NCBI RefSeq assembly: GCF_036543075.1
Contig: NZ_JAZHPF010000020.1
Span: 1-64,000 of the forward strand
Direction of reading: 5' to 3'
Origin: Deinococcus sp. YIM 134068
Lineage (GTDB): Bacteria; Deinococcota; Deinococci; Deinococcales; Deinococcaceae
Length of the DNA: 64,000 nucleotides
Shown here: positions 52,762 to 61,107 of the stretch, piece after piece
Layout: every line of letters begins with the position of its first letter
Position numbering within the stretch: the first letter of the stretch is position 1
The notes under the pieces: model-generated
The model's input: only the letters and a program-made list of their open reading frames with translations
Database searches by the model: none
Told to the model about the DNA's origin: nothing
Translations under genes and position numbers: made by a program

Positions 52762-54066
52762 ATGGCATTCCGAGACGTGCTGGACATCGAGGTCCAAGCC
52801 GGAAACGGCGGCGACGGGAGCATGAGCTTCCACCGCGCCAAGTTTCTGGAGAAGGGCGGCCCCGACGGCGGCCACGGCGGGCGCGGCGGCAGCATCGTGC
52901 TGCGGGCCATCGAGGGCGTGGAGAGCCTGGAGAGGCTCGTCGGGCGGCGCAAGTTCAAGGCACCCAGCGGGGCCTACGGCGAGGGACGGCTGCGCCAGGG
53001 GTCGGACGGCGAGGACGTGGTGATCGAGGTGCCCGTGGGCACGACCGCCTTCGACAGCGACTCCGGGCGGGTCATCGCCGACCTCGTGCGGGTGGGGCAG
53101 GAGCAGGTGATCGCGCGTGGCGGCTTCGGCGGGCGCGGCAATTCCACCTTTGCCAGCAGTACCCGGCAGGCCCCGCGCTTCGCGGAACTCGGCACGCCGG
53201 GCCAGCGGCGGCGGGTGCGGCTGGAACTGCGCCTGATCGCGGACGTGGGGCTGGTGGGCTACCCCAACGCGGGCAAGAGCAGCCTGCTCGCGGCCCTCTC
53301 GCGGGCAAATCCGGCCATCGCGGACTACCCCTTCACGACCCTCTCGCCCATCCTCGGGGTGGTCGAAAGTGTGGGTGGCGAGGAACGTCTGACGCTCGCC
53401 GACATCCCCGGCATCATCGAGGGGGCGAGCGAGGGCAAGGGGCTGGGGCTGGAGTTCCTGCGGCACATCAGCCGCACCCGCCTGCTCGTGTACGTGCTGG
53501 ACGTGACGCGCGACCCCGTGAGCGAGATGCGCCAGCTTCAGGCCGAGTTGCGCGCCTACGACCCCAGCCTGCTCGAACAGGTCGCGTGCGTGGCGCTGAA
53601 CAAGGTCGAACTCGTGGACCCCGATCTCGCCGCCTTCGCGGAGGACGAATTGGCAGAGTTTGGCCTGCCCGTCTTCCAGATCAGCGCGCGGGAGGGGCAG
53701 GGCCTGAACGAACTGCGCGCCGCCCTCTTCCAACTTCTCCCCGACCGGGAGCTGTGGGCGCGGACGCACGCGCTGGAGGTCGAACCCGAGGAGACGCGCG
53801 AGGAGGCCCTGTCCCTCACCTTCCGCGAGGACGCCCCCGCCAAGCCCGGCGAGGCCCCCGAGCGTGTGTGGGAGGTCCACGGCGGCGGCTTCGAGGAGCG
53901 CGTGGTGCGCTTCGCCCGCCACATGGACGACGCCGCCGAGTACCTGTCGGGTGTCTTCAAGCGGCAGGGGCTGTACAACGCCCTCAAGAAGGTCGGAGCA
54001 CGCGAGGGCGATACCGTGGAGATCGGCAACTTCCGCTTCGAGTACTTCGAGGAGGAGGGGAAGTAG
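52762..54066 (+). CDS. obgE: Obg GTPase, ribosome assembly factor
   Basis: Large GTPase needed for late 50S assembly and the stress response. The 434-residue product has the Gly-rich Obg fold (residues 1-157, [24 protein letters not shown]). The G domain has GYPNAGKSS, Thr in [13 protein letters not shown] and LNKVEL, and an OCT domain lies at the C-terminus ([15 protein letters not shown]). The G4 motif reads NKxE rather than NKxD (Glu codon at 53608-53610). GGAGGTG is well placed before the ATG. It follows rplU-rpmA, the conserved order. Confidence 0.96.
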   Translation: MAFRDVLDIEVQAGNGGDGSMSFHRAKFLEKGGPDGGHGGRGGSIVLRAIEGVESLERLVGRRKFKAPSGAYGEGRLRQGSDGEDVVIEVPVGTTAFDSDSGRVIADLVRVGQEQVIARGGFGGRGNSTFASSTRQAPRFAELGTPGQRRRVRLELRLIADVGLVGYPNAGKSSLLAALSRANPAIADYPFTTLSPILGVVESVGGEERLTLADIPGIIEGASEGKGLGLEFLRHISRTRLLVYVLDVTRDPVSEMRQLQAELRAYDPSLLEQVACVALNKVELVDPDLAAFAEDELAEFGLPVFQISAREGQGLNELRAALFQLLPDRELWARTHALEVEPEETREEALSLTFREDAPAKPGEAPERVWEVHGGGFEERVVRFARHMDDAAEYLSGVFKRQGLYNALKKVGAREGDTVEIGNFRFEYFEEEGK

Positions 54067-54092
54067 GTCGGGAGCGGGTTGACTGGGTGGCA

Positions 54093-54258
54093 ATGCCTGT
54101 TCACCCCCTCTCCTGCGGAGCTGTGCCAGTCCCAGCCTCCCCCATCAAGGGGGAGGAGCAAAAAGCCCAAGCCTCAGCTTCTTTTCTCCCTCTCCCCTCG
54201 TGGGTGACTCGAAGAGCCGCTTGCGGAGGGCCGGGGTGAGGGGGCGTGCGACCATCCC
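54093..54258. repeat. Dispersed CCCTCTCC-type repeat, copy 7 (double)
   Basis: First part CTGTTCACCCCCTCTCCTGCGGAGCTGTGCCAGTCCC plus TCAAGGGGGAGG. The second part is TTTTCTCCCTCTCCCCTCGTGGGTGACTCGAAGAGCCGCTTGCGGAGGGCCGGGGTGAGGGGGCGTG. It lies between the convergent obgE and the copper-amine-oxidase-N-domain gene. Confidence 0.65.
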
Positions 54259-54340
54259 CACCGCCCAACTCCCACAATCAAAGCGTAGGGGCCGGGCCTG
54301 GATCACCCCCAGCCACCCGGCCCCGCCCCTTTTCCCCTCC

Positions 54341-56113
54341 CTACGGCTGATACGTCTTGACGACGCCGCCCACGCCCGTCTGTGGCGTCCGGGCGCGGTA
54401 GAACACGAGGCTGACGGGCAGGTTGCTCCCGCTGGCGGGGATGAAGTCGATGTGCAGGCGGTCGGTCTGCGAGCGCCACAGCAAGACGGGCTGATCGGGC
54501 GCGAGGGCGTTGCCGCTGCGCGGAAGCTTGATGGTCTGGTTCAGCGGGCCGTCCTGCACGTTCATCGCGCCCCGGTAGAGGCCGCCGCGCGGGCTGAGGG
54601 CGACGGCGGTTCCCGTCGCGCCGTTGATCTCCAGGTCGTACAGCACGCCGTAGTTGCCGAGCAGGCGCTGGGGCTGGCCGGTGATCGCGTCCGTGCCCGT
54701 GATCGCGGGGTCGAGCTGGCCGTCCCCGATCACGATGCGGGCGGGCAGGGTGGTCAGGTCCACGCGCAGGGATTTCACGGCATTGGGGAAGGTGCCCCGC
54801 TGGTGGCGTCCGTCGGGCTGGAGGTACGGGAGCTGCTGGGCGACCTGCGCGGTGGGGGGCAGGCCGTCTTCCAGCATCAGGAAGGTGATCTCCACCCGGC
54901 CCGACGTGGTGAGGTCCTGCAAGACGTTGACGCCGCTGCCCGCGTTCAGGGTGGGGCTGGCGTAGACGGGCGCGCTCTGGCCGGGCGCGAGGGTCAGGCT
55001 GCCCGCGCCCGCGCCCGCGAAGTAGTCGAGCAACGTGACCTGCCCGAGCAGGCCCTCGATGCGGGTGGGGGCCGTCTCGCCCAGCCGCTCGGTGCGGACC
55101 TCCACGGCGCGGGGTTCGAGGTTGCGCGCGAGGACATACAGCCGCGCGGGCCTTCCGAGCGCGTTGAGGTGGTAGGCGAGCAGCCGCGCCCGCCCGGCCA
55201 CGGTGTCCTGGTACAGCAGGCCGCTCTGGGTGGGGGCCTCCGGGCTGTCGCTGAAGAGCAGCGGGAAGCTCGGCCCGGCCACCGGGCGCACGGGCGCGGC
55301 GGGGTAGTTCAGCACGAGGGGATCGGGGAAGCGGTCGCCGGGTTCGGCGTACTTCAGGGCGTAGGTGAGCGGCGAGTCGAGCGGCGTGCCCTCCACGCGG
55401 ATCGTGCGGGCGTGGGGCGTGCTCGTCAGGCCCCGGCTGTTCGTGACCTGGAGGGTGACGGTGTACGTCCCCGGCTGGAAGTACACGTCCTGTCGCCCGG
55501 TCCACTTGCGGGACACGATGTCCGCCCCGTCGGGGTCGAAGGGGTAGTCGGTGAAGACCACCCGCTCGCCGGGCGCGTACACGCCCTTGTCGGTGGAAAA
55601 GCGCGCCTGGGGGGCGAGGGGATTGCCGCCCTCCCGCAGCGCCGTGACGGTCAGCGTGCGTCCGTCGGCCTCCACGCTCAGGTTGGCGCTCAGCGCGTCG
55701 GCCAGCAGGCGGGCGCTCACGTACAGGGTGGTCCCGACGGTGACGACGCTCCCCTCCGGCTGGTGTGCCCCCGCGAGGAAGGCGGCGTTGCGGGCCGGAT
55801 CGACGGTCAGCCGCCCGAGTTGCACCTGCCCGGCCCCCGTCCCGATGGTCTGCCCGAGCAGCGCCGCCGCCTCACGGAGCGGGAGCATCATGCGGCCCCC
55901 GATCAGGCGGGGCGGCGTGAGGAGGGTCGCGGCCTCGCCGTTCACGGTCGCGGCGGTCTGGTCGCCGGAGACGGTGAGCTGCACCGCCCCCAGCGCGGCG
56001 GCGGGAACGGAGGGCAGCGCGAGGGCGAGCGCGGCGAGGAGGACGCGGGCCGGACGGCGGGCGGTTCGCCTCACGGTGCGAGGGGAAGAAGAGGGGAGGA
56101 CGCGCACAGGCAC
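54341..56113 (-). CDS. Secreted protein with copper-amine-oxidase N-terminal-like domain
   Basis: A 590-residue exported protein. After a basic N-terminus and signal (ARVLLAALALALPSVPAAALG) comes a stalk domain of the Cu-amine-oxidase N1 type (about 45-160) with PRLIGGRMMLPLREAAALLG and LYVSARLLADALSA. A PKD-like segment (about 165-250; FDPDGADIVSRKWTG, PGTYTVTLQVTNSRG) and a large beta-rich C-terminal region of unknown fold follow. Such stalks bind peptidoglycan or envelope glycans in other bacteria. The start GTG 56113 is tentative; an internal GTG (VRRTARR) is an alternative. Confidence 0.82.
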   Translation of the reverse strand: MPVRVLPSSSPRTVRRTARRPARVLLAALALALPSVPAAALGAVQLTVSGDQTAATVNGEAATLLTPPRLIGGRMMLPLREAAALLGQTIGTGAGQVQLGRLTVDPARNAAFLAGAHQPEGSVVTVGTTLYVSARLLADALSANLSVEADGRTLTVTALREGGNPLAPQARFSTDKGVYAPGERVVFTDYPFDPDGADIVSRKWTGRQDVYFQPGTYTVTLQVTNSRGLTSTPHARTIRVEGTPLDSPLTYALKYAEPGDRFPDPLVLNYPAAPVRPVAGPSFPLLFSDSPEAPTQSGLLYQDTVAGRARLLAYHLNALGRPARLYVLARNLEPRAVEVRTERLGETAPTRIEGLLGQVTLLDYFAGAGAGSLTLAPGQSAPVYASPTLNAGSGVNVLQDLTTSGRVEITFLMLEDGLPPTAQVAQQLPYLQPDGRHQRGTFPNAVKSLRVDLTTLPARIVIGDGQLDPAITGTDAITGQPQRLLGNYGVLYDLEINGATGTAVALSPRGGLYRGAMNVQDGPLNQTIKLPRSGNALAPDQPVLLWRSQTDRLHIDFIPASGSNLPVSLVFYRARTPQTGVGGVVKTYQP

Positions 56114-56310
56114 CGGGGAAGTATGCGGCCCGAAGCTGACTCAGGTCTGGGAAAAGATGCCCGTTTCCTGTTCAGCCTGAGAAAACGGGTAGAGAGCGAG
56201 AGAGCTGAAAACGACGTGCTGGAGTGCAAGTCATCCTCTCCTCCACCCCCTGCCCCAGAACTGACCCCCAGATAGTGAAGGGACGATGAGGCCAGCGCAT
56301 GAACTTCTTC

Positions 56311-58419
56311 TCAGTCCTGCCCCTTCTTCCGGGCGTGCCGCACCTCCGCCGTGATGAAGGCGGCGAGGTTGAGCGCGTAGGTCGTGCCGAGCAGAAGCAG
56401 GAGCGCTGTGCGGACACCGGGCCGGGTGGGGTCGAGCAGGGCCGGAGCGCGGGTCACACCCAGCAGGGGGGCGAGGGCCGTCAGCGTGGCCGCCCACGCG
56501 AGGAGGAGCACGCCGCCCCACGCGCCCTCCAGAAAGCCCGTGCCGGGCAGCAGCAGCGCGGCGACCCGGTACGCGGCGGGACGACCCAGGCGGGCGACAC
56601 CGGGGGGCCGGGGCACGAGGAGGAGCAGGGTCAGGCCCAGCCCGCCCGCGAGCGTGAGGAGGACCGCCCAACCGAGCGCCGCGCTCTGCCCCTCCCCCGG
56701 CGTGAGAGCCGCGAGGGGACGCCGCAGGTCGCGGGCGAGGGTCACGCTGAGGTCGCCGTTCACCGCGCGGGCGAGGCTGCGGTCGCCGGGGTAGCACAGC
56801 CGGGGTTCACCGGGGCGGTACGTGCGCTGGAAGACGGTGCCCGGCGTGCTCGGCGGCAGCCCGAGGTTGTACGCGGCGGCGGCGAGGTCGGGGCGGGCGG
56901 CGAAGGCGGCGCGGTAGTTCTCGCGGGCCTGCGGAAGGTCGCCACGCGTCTGCGCGATCACGCCGAGGTTGTTCAGGGCGCAGGCGTCACCGGGGGCGCG
57001 GGCGTAGCGGGCGCGGGCCACCCCGTCGTCCCCGTCAAGTTGCGCGGCGAGGCCCGTCAGCAGCGCCGTGTCGGGCACGGACCGCAGGCCCAGGTCGTCC
57101 AGCCGGGCACCGGACCAGCCCCCCCCGTAGGTGCCGATGCTCAGGGCGGGGGCGCGCAATCGGGCGGCGGTGGTGTTGGCCCACTGCCACCCCGCGAGGC
57201 TGACGACCAGCCCGGCGACGAGCGCCACGAACACCAGCCGCTCCCCGACCCCCGCGTAGGTGACGGTCGTCCGGCGCAGCCGCGAGAGGGGATGGCGCAG
57301 CCAAGCCGTCCGGCGACCTCCCAGCGGACGGGTGTCCTCCCGTTGCGCGGACCGGACGCGCAGGGAGAGGGTCAACCACGCCGCCGCGAGCGCCACGAGC
57401 AGGGCGAAGGTCGCCAGCCGCGCGGCCTCCCGGACGAGGCGGGGGCCGTCCTCCCCGAGGTTGTAGAGCGTCCCGGCCCGGAGCGTGCGCGCGAACTGCC
57501 GCCAGTCCTCCGCCTCGCCGCCCCGGCCCTGCGCGTCCAGCAGGGCGGCGTAGCGGGCATACAGCGCCGGGCCGCCCTCGAAGCGGGGGTGCAGCTCGCG
57601 CAGGTAGCGCAACCACGCCTCCGCCCGCCCCAGCCGTTCCTGCGCGAGCAGCGTGCCCACGTACCCGCTGGGATTGCCGTAGGCGAACAGGGCCGCGCGG
57701 CTCACGCTCACCTCCGGATCAATACCACGTGCGGCGGCGTCGCGGCGGGCGCGGTCAAGGGCGAGGTTGGCGGCGGCGGGGAATCCGGCGGCGTCCAGCC
57801 CGGCGGCGAGGCCCACCCACGCGGGGAAGGGCAGGTCGCCCCCCAGGCTGCGGCGCACCGCGCTCAGGCTGGCGTCGGTGTCCCCGCGCCGGGCCGCGAG
57901 ACGCGCCTCCCGCAGTGCCAGAAAGGGGTTGAGGGGGTCCTCCGCCGCCACCCGCGCGAGGTCCGCCTGGGGCACGAGGGCCGCCGCGCGGGCCAGCCAG
58001 CCCGTCACCTCCGGGTCGGGCGGGAAGACGACCCGCTCCTGCACGCCGCCCCCGTCCGAGGGGTCAAGGAGGGTGAAGCGTTCCACGTAGCCGTCGCCGC
58101 GCGTGCTCACCCGCAGGGTGCCGCCCCCCGCGTCGAGCGAGACGACCTCCCCCGGCAGGTCGTAGCGGGCCTGAAGCCGCCCGTCCTCCCCCAGCGCCTC
58201 CACCACCGGGCCGACTCCGAGGTAGATGCGCCCGCCCTGCGTCACCGGGCCGGTCAGCTCCCCGAGTGCGGCGGTGTACGTGCGCGACCAGCGCAGCCGG
58301 GGACCGTCCTCGAAGCGAAGGGTGCGGCTTTCCAGCACGGCGTCCGCACCCGCATTACCCAGTGTCAGGCCGAGGAGGAGAGAGGCGGCGAACACCCGTC
58401 CGGGGCACGGTGGGATCAC
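56311..58419 (-). CDS. Membrane protein with propeller-like N-domain and TPR repeats
   Basis: A 702-residue envelope protein. Signal/TM MIPPCPGRVFAASLLLGLTLG is followed by beta-propeller-like strands (about 45-125, QGGRIYLGVGPVVEALGEDGRLQARYDL). TPR-type helices follow (about 150-300, LNPFLALREARLAARRGDTDASLSAVRRSL), then two TM helices (about 335-355 and 400-420), more TPRs (GDACALNNLGVIAQTRGDLPQARENYRAAF), and four TM helices to the end. It starts at GTG 58419 by GTGA overlap with the PlsY-like gene. Function unknown; the layout suggests a scaffold between lipid synthesis and the envelope. Confidence 0.78.
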   Translation of the reverse strand: MIPPCPGRVFAASLLLGLTLGNAGADAVLESRTLRFEDGPRLRWSRTYTAALGELTGPVTQGGRIYLGVGPVVEALGEDGRLQARYDLPGEVVSLDAGGGTLRVSTRGDGYVERFTLLDPSDGGGVQERVVFPPDPEVTGWLARAAALVPQADLARVAAEDPLNPFLALREARLAARRGDTDASLSAVRRSLGGDLPFPAWVGLAAGLDAAGFPAAANLALDRARRDAAARGIDPEVSVSRAALFAYGNPSGYVGTLLAQERLGRAEAWLRYLRELHPRFEGGPALYARYAALLDAQGRGGEAEDWRQFARTLRAGTLYNLGEDGPRLVREAARLATFALLVALAAAWLTLSLRVRSAQREDTRPLGGRRTAWLRHPLSRLRRTTVTYAGVGERLVFVALVAGLVVSLAGWQWANTTAARLRAPALSIGTYGGGWSGARLDDLGLRSVPDTALLTGLAAQLDGDDGVARARYARAPGDACALNNLGVIAQTRGDLPQARENYRAAFAARPDLAAAAYNLGLPPSTPGTVFQRTYRPGEPRLCYPGDRSLARAVNGDLSVTLARDLRRPLAALTPGEGQSAALGWAVLLTLAGGLGLTLLLLVPRPPGVARLGRPAAYRVAALLLPGTGFLEGAWGGVLLLAWAATLTALAPLLGVTRAPALLDPTRPGVRTALLLLLGTTYALNLAAFITAEVRHARKKGQD

Positions 58420-58991
58420 GCCGGACGCCGCTCCGGGAAGGCGAGGAGGTGGACGGCCCGCACCGCCATCGCCGCGCCACCCGCCAGCAGATCGGGCAGG
58501 CCCCCGAAGCGTGCGGCGAGGAGCAGCCCTACCGGGACCGCGAGGGCGGTGGCGAAGGGCACGGCGTTCAGACCCAGCCGGGGTTGCAGCGTCCGCTTAT
58601 AGAGCGGCATCACCGCCAGCCCGAAGGCGAGCATCCCCGCCAGCGTGAGCGGCCCCGTCACGAGAAGCGCCCCCATCAGCGGCGCGATGCCCCCACCGCC
58701 CCGGAAGCGGAAGAAGACGGGGTAGCAGTGGCCCAGCACCACGAACAGCGTCGCCACCCACGTGAAGTCCGGCGTCAGCGCGCGGGCGAGGAGGACGGCG
58801 GCGGCAGCCTTCGCCATATCGAAGGCCGTGACGCCCAGCGCCGCCGCGAGGCCGTGCTGACGAAAGGTGCCGCTCGCGCCGGGCAGGTCGCGGTCCCGGA
58901 TGTCCGACCCCAGGAAGCGCGAGTACAGCACCCCCGCCACGAGCGAGCCGAGCAGGAAGGAGACGAGGGCGACCACGGCCAGGGGGAGCAT
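58416..58991 (-). CDS. plsY: PlsY-like glycerol-3-phosphate acyltransferase, divergent
   Basis: PlsY transfers acyl groups from acyl-phosphate to glycerol-3-phosphate to begin phospholipids. This 191-residue protein keeps the size, the five TM helices, the opening SFLLGSLVAGVLYSR and the GHCYPVFFRFRGG region. The usual GSGNxGATN loop reads LPGASGTFR and GGKGVAT reads GGGGIAP, so the Lys and Asn are missing. It may be a paralogue with changed activity. ATG 58991 is 10 nt after TAGAAT (59002-59007). Its stop forms GTGA with the TPR gene. Confidence 0.75.
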   Translation of the reverse strand: MLPLAVVALVSFLLGSLVAGVLYSRFLGSDIRDRDLPGASGTFRQHGLAAALGVTAFDMAKAAAAVLLARALTPDFTWVATLFVVLGHCYPVFFRFRGGGGIAPLMGALLVTGPLTLAGMLAFGLAVMPLYKRTLQPRLGLNAVPFATALAVPVGLLLAARFGGLPDLLAGGAAMAVRAVHLLAFPERRPA

Positions 58992-59032
58992 GTCAGCGCG
59001 CATTCTAGGGCGCGGCAACAGCGGGGGAGGCT

Positions 59033-59092
59033 GTGTCTTGTTCTCCCTCTCCCCCCGTGGGAGAGGGTCGGGGAGAGGGGTGGCAAGCGCAG
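59033..59092. repeat. Dispersed CCCTCTCC-type repeat, copy 8
   Basis: CTTGTTCTCCCTCTCCCCCCGTGGGAGAGGGTCGGGGAGAGGGGTGGC, a close match to copy 4 at 30.1 kb, in the divergent gap between the PlsY-like and E1-like genes. Confidence 0.6.
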
Positions 59093-59124
59093 CTTCCCCT
59101 GCATCCCTGTCCTACACTCCCCCC

Positions 59125-59862
59125 ATGACCGACCCAGCCCTCCTCTCCCGCCCGGAGCTGCGGCGCTACTCCCGGCAACTCTTCGTGCCCGAGTGGCTGG
59201 ATGCGGGCGCGCAGGAGCGGGTGCGGGCGGCCTCGGTCCTCGTGGTGGGGGCGGGCGGGTTGGGCGGGCCGGTGATCGCTCAGCTCGCCGGGGCGGGCGT
59301 CGGGCGGCTCGTCATCGCGGACGGGGACACGGTGGACCCGAGCAACCTGCACCGCCAGACGCTCTACACGGCGGCGGACGTGGGCAGGCCGAAGGCGCAG
59401 GCGGCGGCGGCCCGCGCGCAGGCGGTCAATCCCTTCGTGCGGGTGCAAGTCGCCCCCTTCCTGACGGCAGAGAACGCGGACGCGCTCGTCTCCGGCGTGA
59501 GCCTCGTGGTGGACGCCACCGACAATTTCGAGGCCCGTTACACGCTGGCCGACGCCTGCACGCGGGCGGGGCGCGAGTGGGTCTGGGGCGCGGCGAGCGG
59601 CACGAGCGGGATGCTGAGCGTCTTCGGCCCCGGCCTCGGCCTGCGCGACGTGTTCCCCGATCCTGGCGGTGCCGAATCCTGCGACGAGGCGGGCGTCCTC
59701 GGGCCGCTGCCCAATATCGTGGGCGGCATGATGGCGCTGGAGGCCCTCAAGGTCCTCGGCGGCGTGGGCGAGCCGCTGCGGGGTCGGGTGTGGACCTTCG
59801 ACGCCCTGACGGGCCGCGTGCGGGTGATCGGGGTGCGGGCCGCCTCGGCAGCCAACCTCTGA
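59125..59862 (+). CDS. MoeB/ThiF-like adenylyltransferase (E1 fold) without zinc site
   Basis: Activates the C-terminus of a ubiquitin-like sulfur carrier (MoaD, ThiS or similar). The 245-residue product has RYSRQLFVPEWL, the nucleotide loop VVGAGGLGGPV, DGDTVDPSNLHRQTLY, DATDNFEARYTL and the Cys in SCDEAGVLGPLPNIVGG. The two CxxC pairs that bind zinc in MoeB are absent. Neither moaD nor thiS is nearby, so the partner is unknown. TACACT (59113-59118) is 6 nt before the ATG, so it should be leaderless. Confidence 0.88.
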   Translation: MTDPALLSRPELRRYSRQLFVPEWLDAGAQERVRAASVLVVGAGGLGGPVIAQLAGAGVGRLVIADGDTVDPSNLHRQTLYTAADVGRPKAQAAAARAQAVNPFVRVQVAPFLTAENADALVSGVSLVVDATDNFEARYTLADACTRAGREWVWGAASGTSGMLSVFGPGLGLRDVFPDPGGAESCDEAGVLGPLPNIVGGMMALEALKVLGGVGEPLRGRVWTFDALTGRVRVIGVRAASAANL

Positions 59863-59999
59863 GCGCCTGTTGGAAGTGAGAACGCGAACGGGTCAAACAA
59901 TCGGTCAACCTCAACCCGACTTCCCTCTCCTTTGAAACTCTGCCAGTCCTCCGCACAAGGACGAACAAACACCACAGGCACCGCCGAGGTGAGAGGTGC

Positions 60000-60033
60000 C
60001 GCTCGACTTCCGAAACGAGCGCCGACGCTTTTT
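60000..60033 (+). terminator. Possible terminator after the E1-like gene
   Basis: CGCTCG (60000-60005) pairs with CGAGCG (60016-60021) and TTTTT follows at 60029-60033. It lies about 140 nt after the stop and before the ABC transporter operon. The distance of the T-run weakens the call. Confidence 0.45.
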
Positions 60034-60119
60034 CATGCCCTCACTGCCGCGCTTTGTGTGCTACCTCACCTGCCCACCCCCCCCGGACCTCTACGGTGGG
60101 CCGGAGCGGAGGTGCATCC

Positions 60120-61034
60120 ATGAGAAGAGTCCTGATGCTGACGGCGGCGGTCCTGATCGGCGGCGCGTCGTCCCAGTCCGCCCAGCGGCCCATCGTGGTG
60201 GGCAGCAAACTCGATCCCGAGGCGCAGATTCTCGGGCAGATGATCGTGCTGACGCTGCGGAACGCGGGCCTGAGCGTGACCGACCGCACCAACCTCGGCG
60301 ATACGGGCGTGAACCGCAAGGCGATTCTGGCGGGCGAGATCGACGTGTACCCGGAATACACCGGCAACGCGGTCTACCTCTTCCCGGAGGCGAAGATCGG
60401 CGCGCGGCAGGCGGGCGAGCCGGGCACAATCTACGCGCTGGCGCGGCGGCTGGACACGGCAAACGGCGTCTCCTGGCTGCGGCCCGCGAACGTGAACAAC
60501 ACCTGGGTCATCGCCGTGCCGCAGACGCTGGCGACCTCGCAGAAGCTCGGCAGCGTGGCGGACCTCGCGCGCTATCTCAAGGGCGGCGGCAAGTTCAAGA
60601 TCGCGGGCAGCCCGGAGTTCTTCAACCGGCCCGACACGCTGCCCGCCTTCGAGGCGTCCTACGGCTTCAAGCTGCGGGCCGACCAGAAGCTCGTCCTCGC
60701 GGGCGCAACTCCCCCGCAGACGCAGCAGGCGGCGGCGAGCGGCACGAGCGGCGTCAACGCGGCGATGGCCTACGGCACCGACGGCAGCCTCTCGGCCCTG
60801 AAGATGGTGGCGCTGACGGACCCCAGGGGCGCGCAGGCCGTCTACCAGCCCGCGCCGATCATCCGCACGGCCACACTGAAGGCCACTCCCCGGATCGAGG
60901 CCCTGCTCAACAAGACCTTCGCCACGCTGACGCAGGCCACGCTTCAGGGTCTCAACGCGCAGGTGGCGCTGGAGGGCCGCCCCCCGCAGGAGGTCGCCCG
61001 CACGTACCTGCGGGGCAAGGGCCTGATCAAGTGA
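60120..61034 (+). CDS. Osmoprotectant ABC transporter, substrate-binding protein (ProX/OpuC-type)
   Basis: A 304-residue exported solute-binding protein for glycine betaine, choline or similar. Signal MRRVLMLTAAVLIGGASS precedes the family pattern VVGSKLDPEAQILGQMIVLTL. NRKAILAGEIDVYPEYTGNA, SPEFFNRPDTLPAFEASYGF and the C-terminal LLNKTFATLTQATLQGLN follow. No lipobox Cys is present, so it is periplasmic rather than lipidated. GGAGGTG lies 6 nt before the ATG. It starts a four-gene transporter operon. Confidence 0.92.
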   Translation: MRRVLMLTAAVLIGGASSQSAQRPIVVGSKLDPEAQILGQMIVLTLRNAGLSVTDRTNLGDTGVNRKAILAGEIDVYPEYTGNAVYLFPEAKIGARQAGEPGTIYALARRLDTANGVSWLRPANVNNTWVIAVPQTLATSQKLGSVADLARYLKGGGKFKIAGSPEFFNRPDTLPAFEASYGFKLRADQKLVLAGATPPQTQQAAASGTSGVNAAMAYGTDGSLSALKMVALTDPRGAQAVYQPAPIIRTATLKATPRIEALLNKTFATLTQATLQGLNAQVALEGRPPQEVARTYLRGKGLIK

Positions 61035-61107
61035 GCGTCCTCGCCGCCGCCAGCAGGCCGGGCGTGAACCTTCCCGGCTTCTTCCCCGAGTGGGACCACC
61101 CCGCCCC

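Noticed and set aside
60030..60119. Leader peptide starting at the ATG near 60034 before the osmoprotectant transporter
   Set aside because: No ribosome binding site, and the frame runs far into the transporter gene as a shadow.
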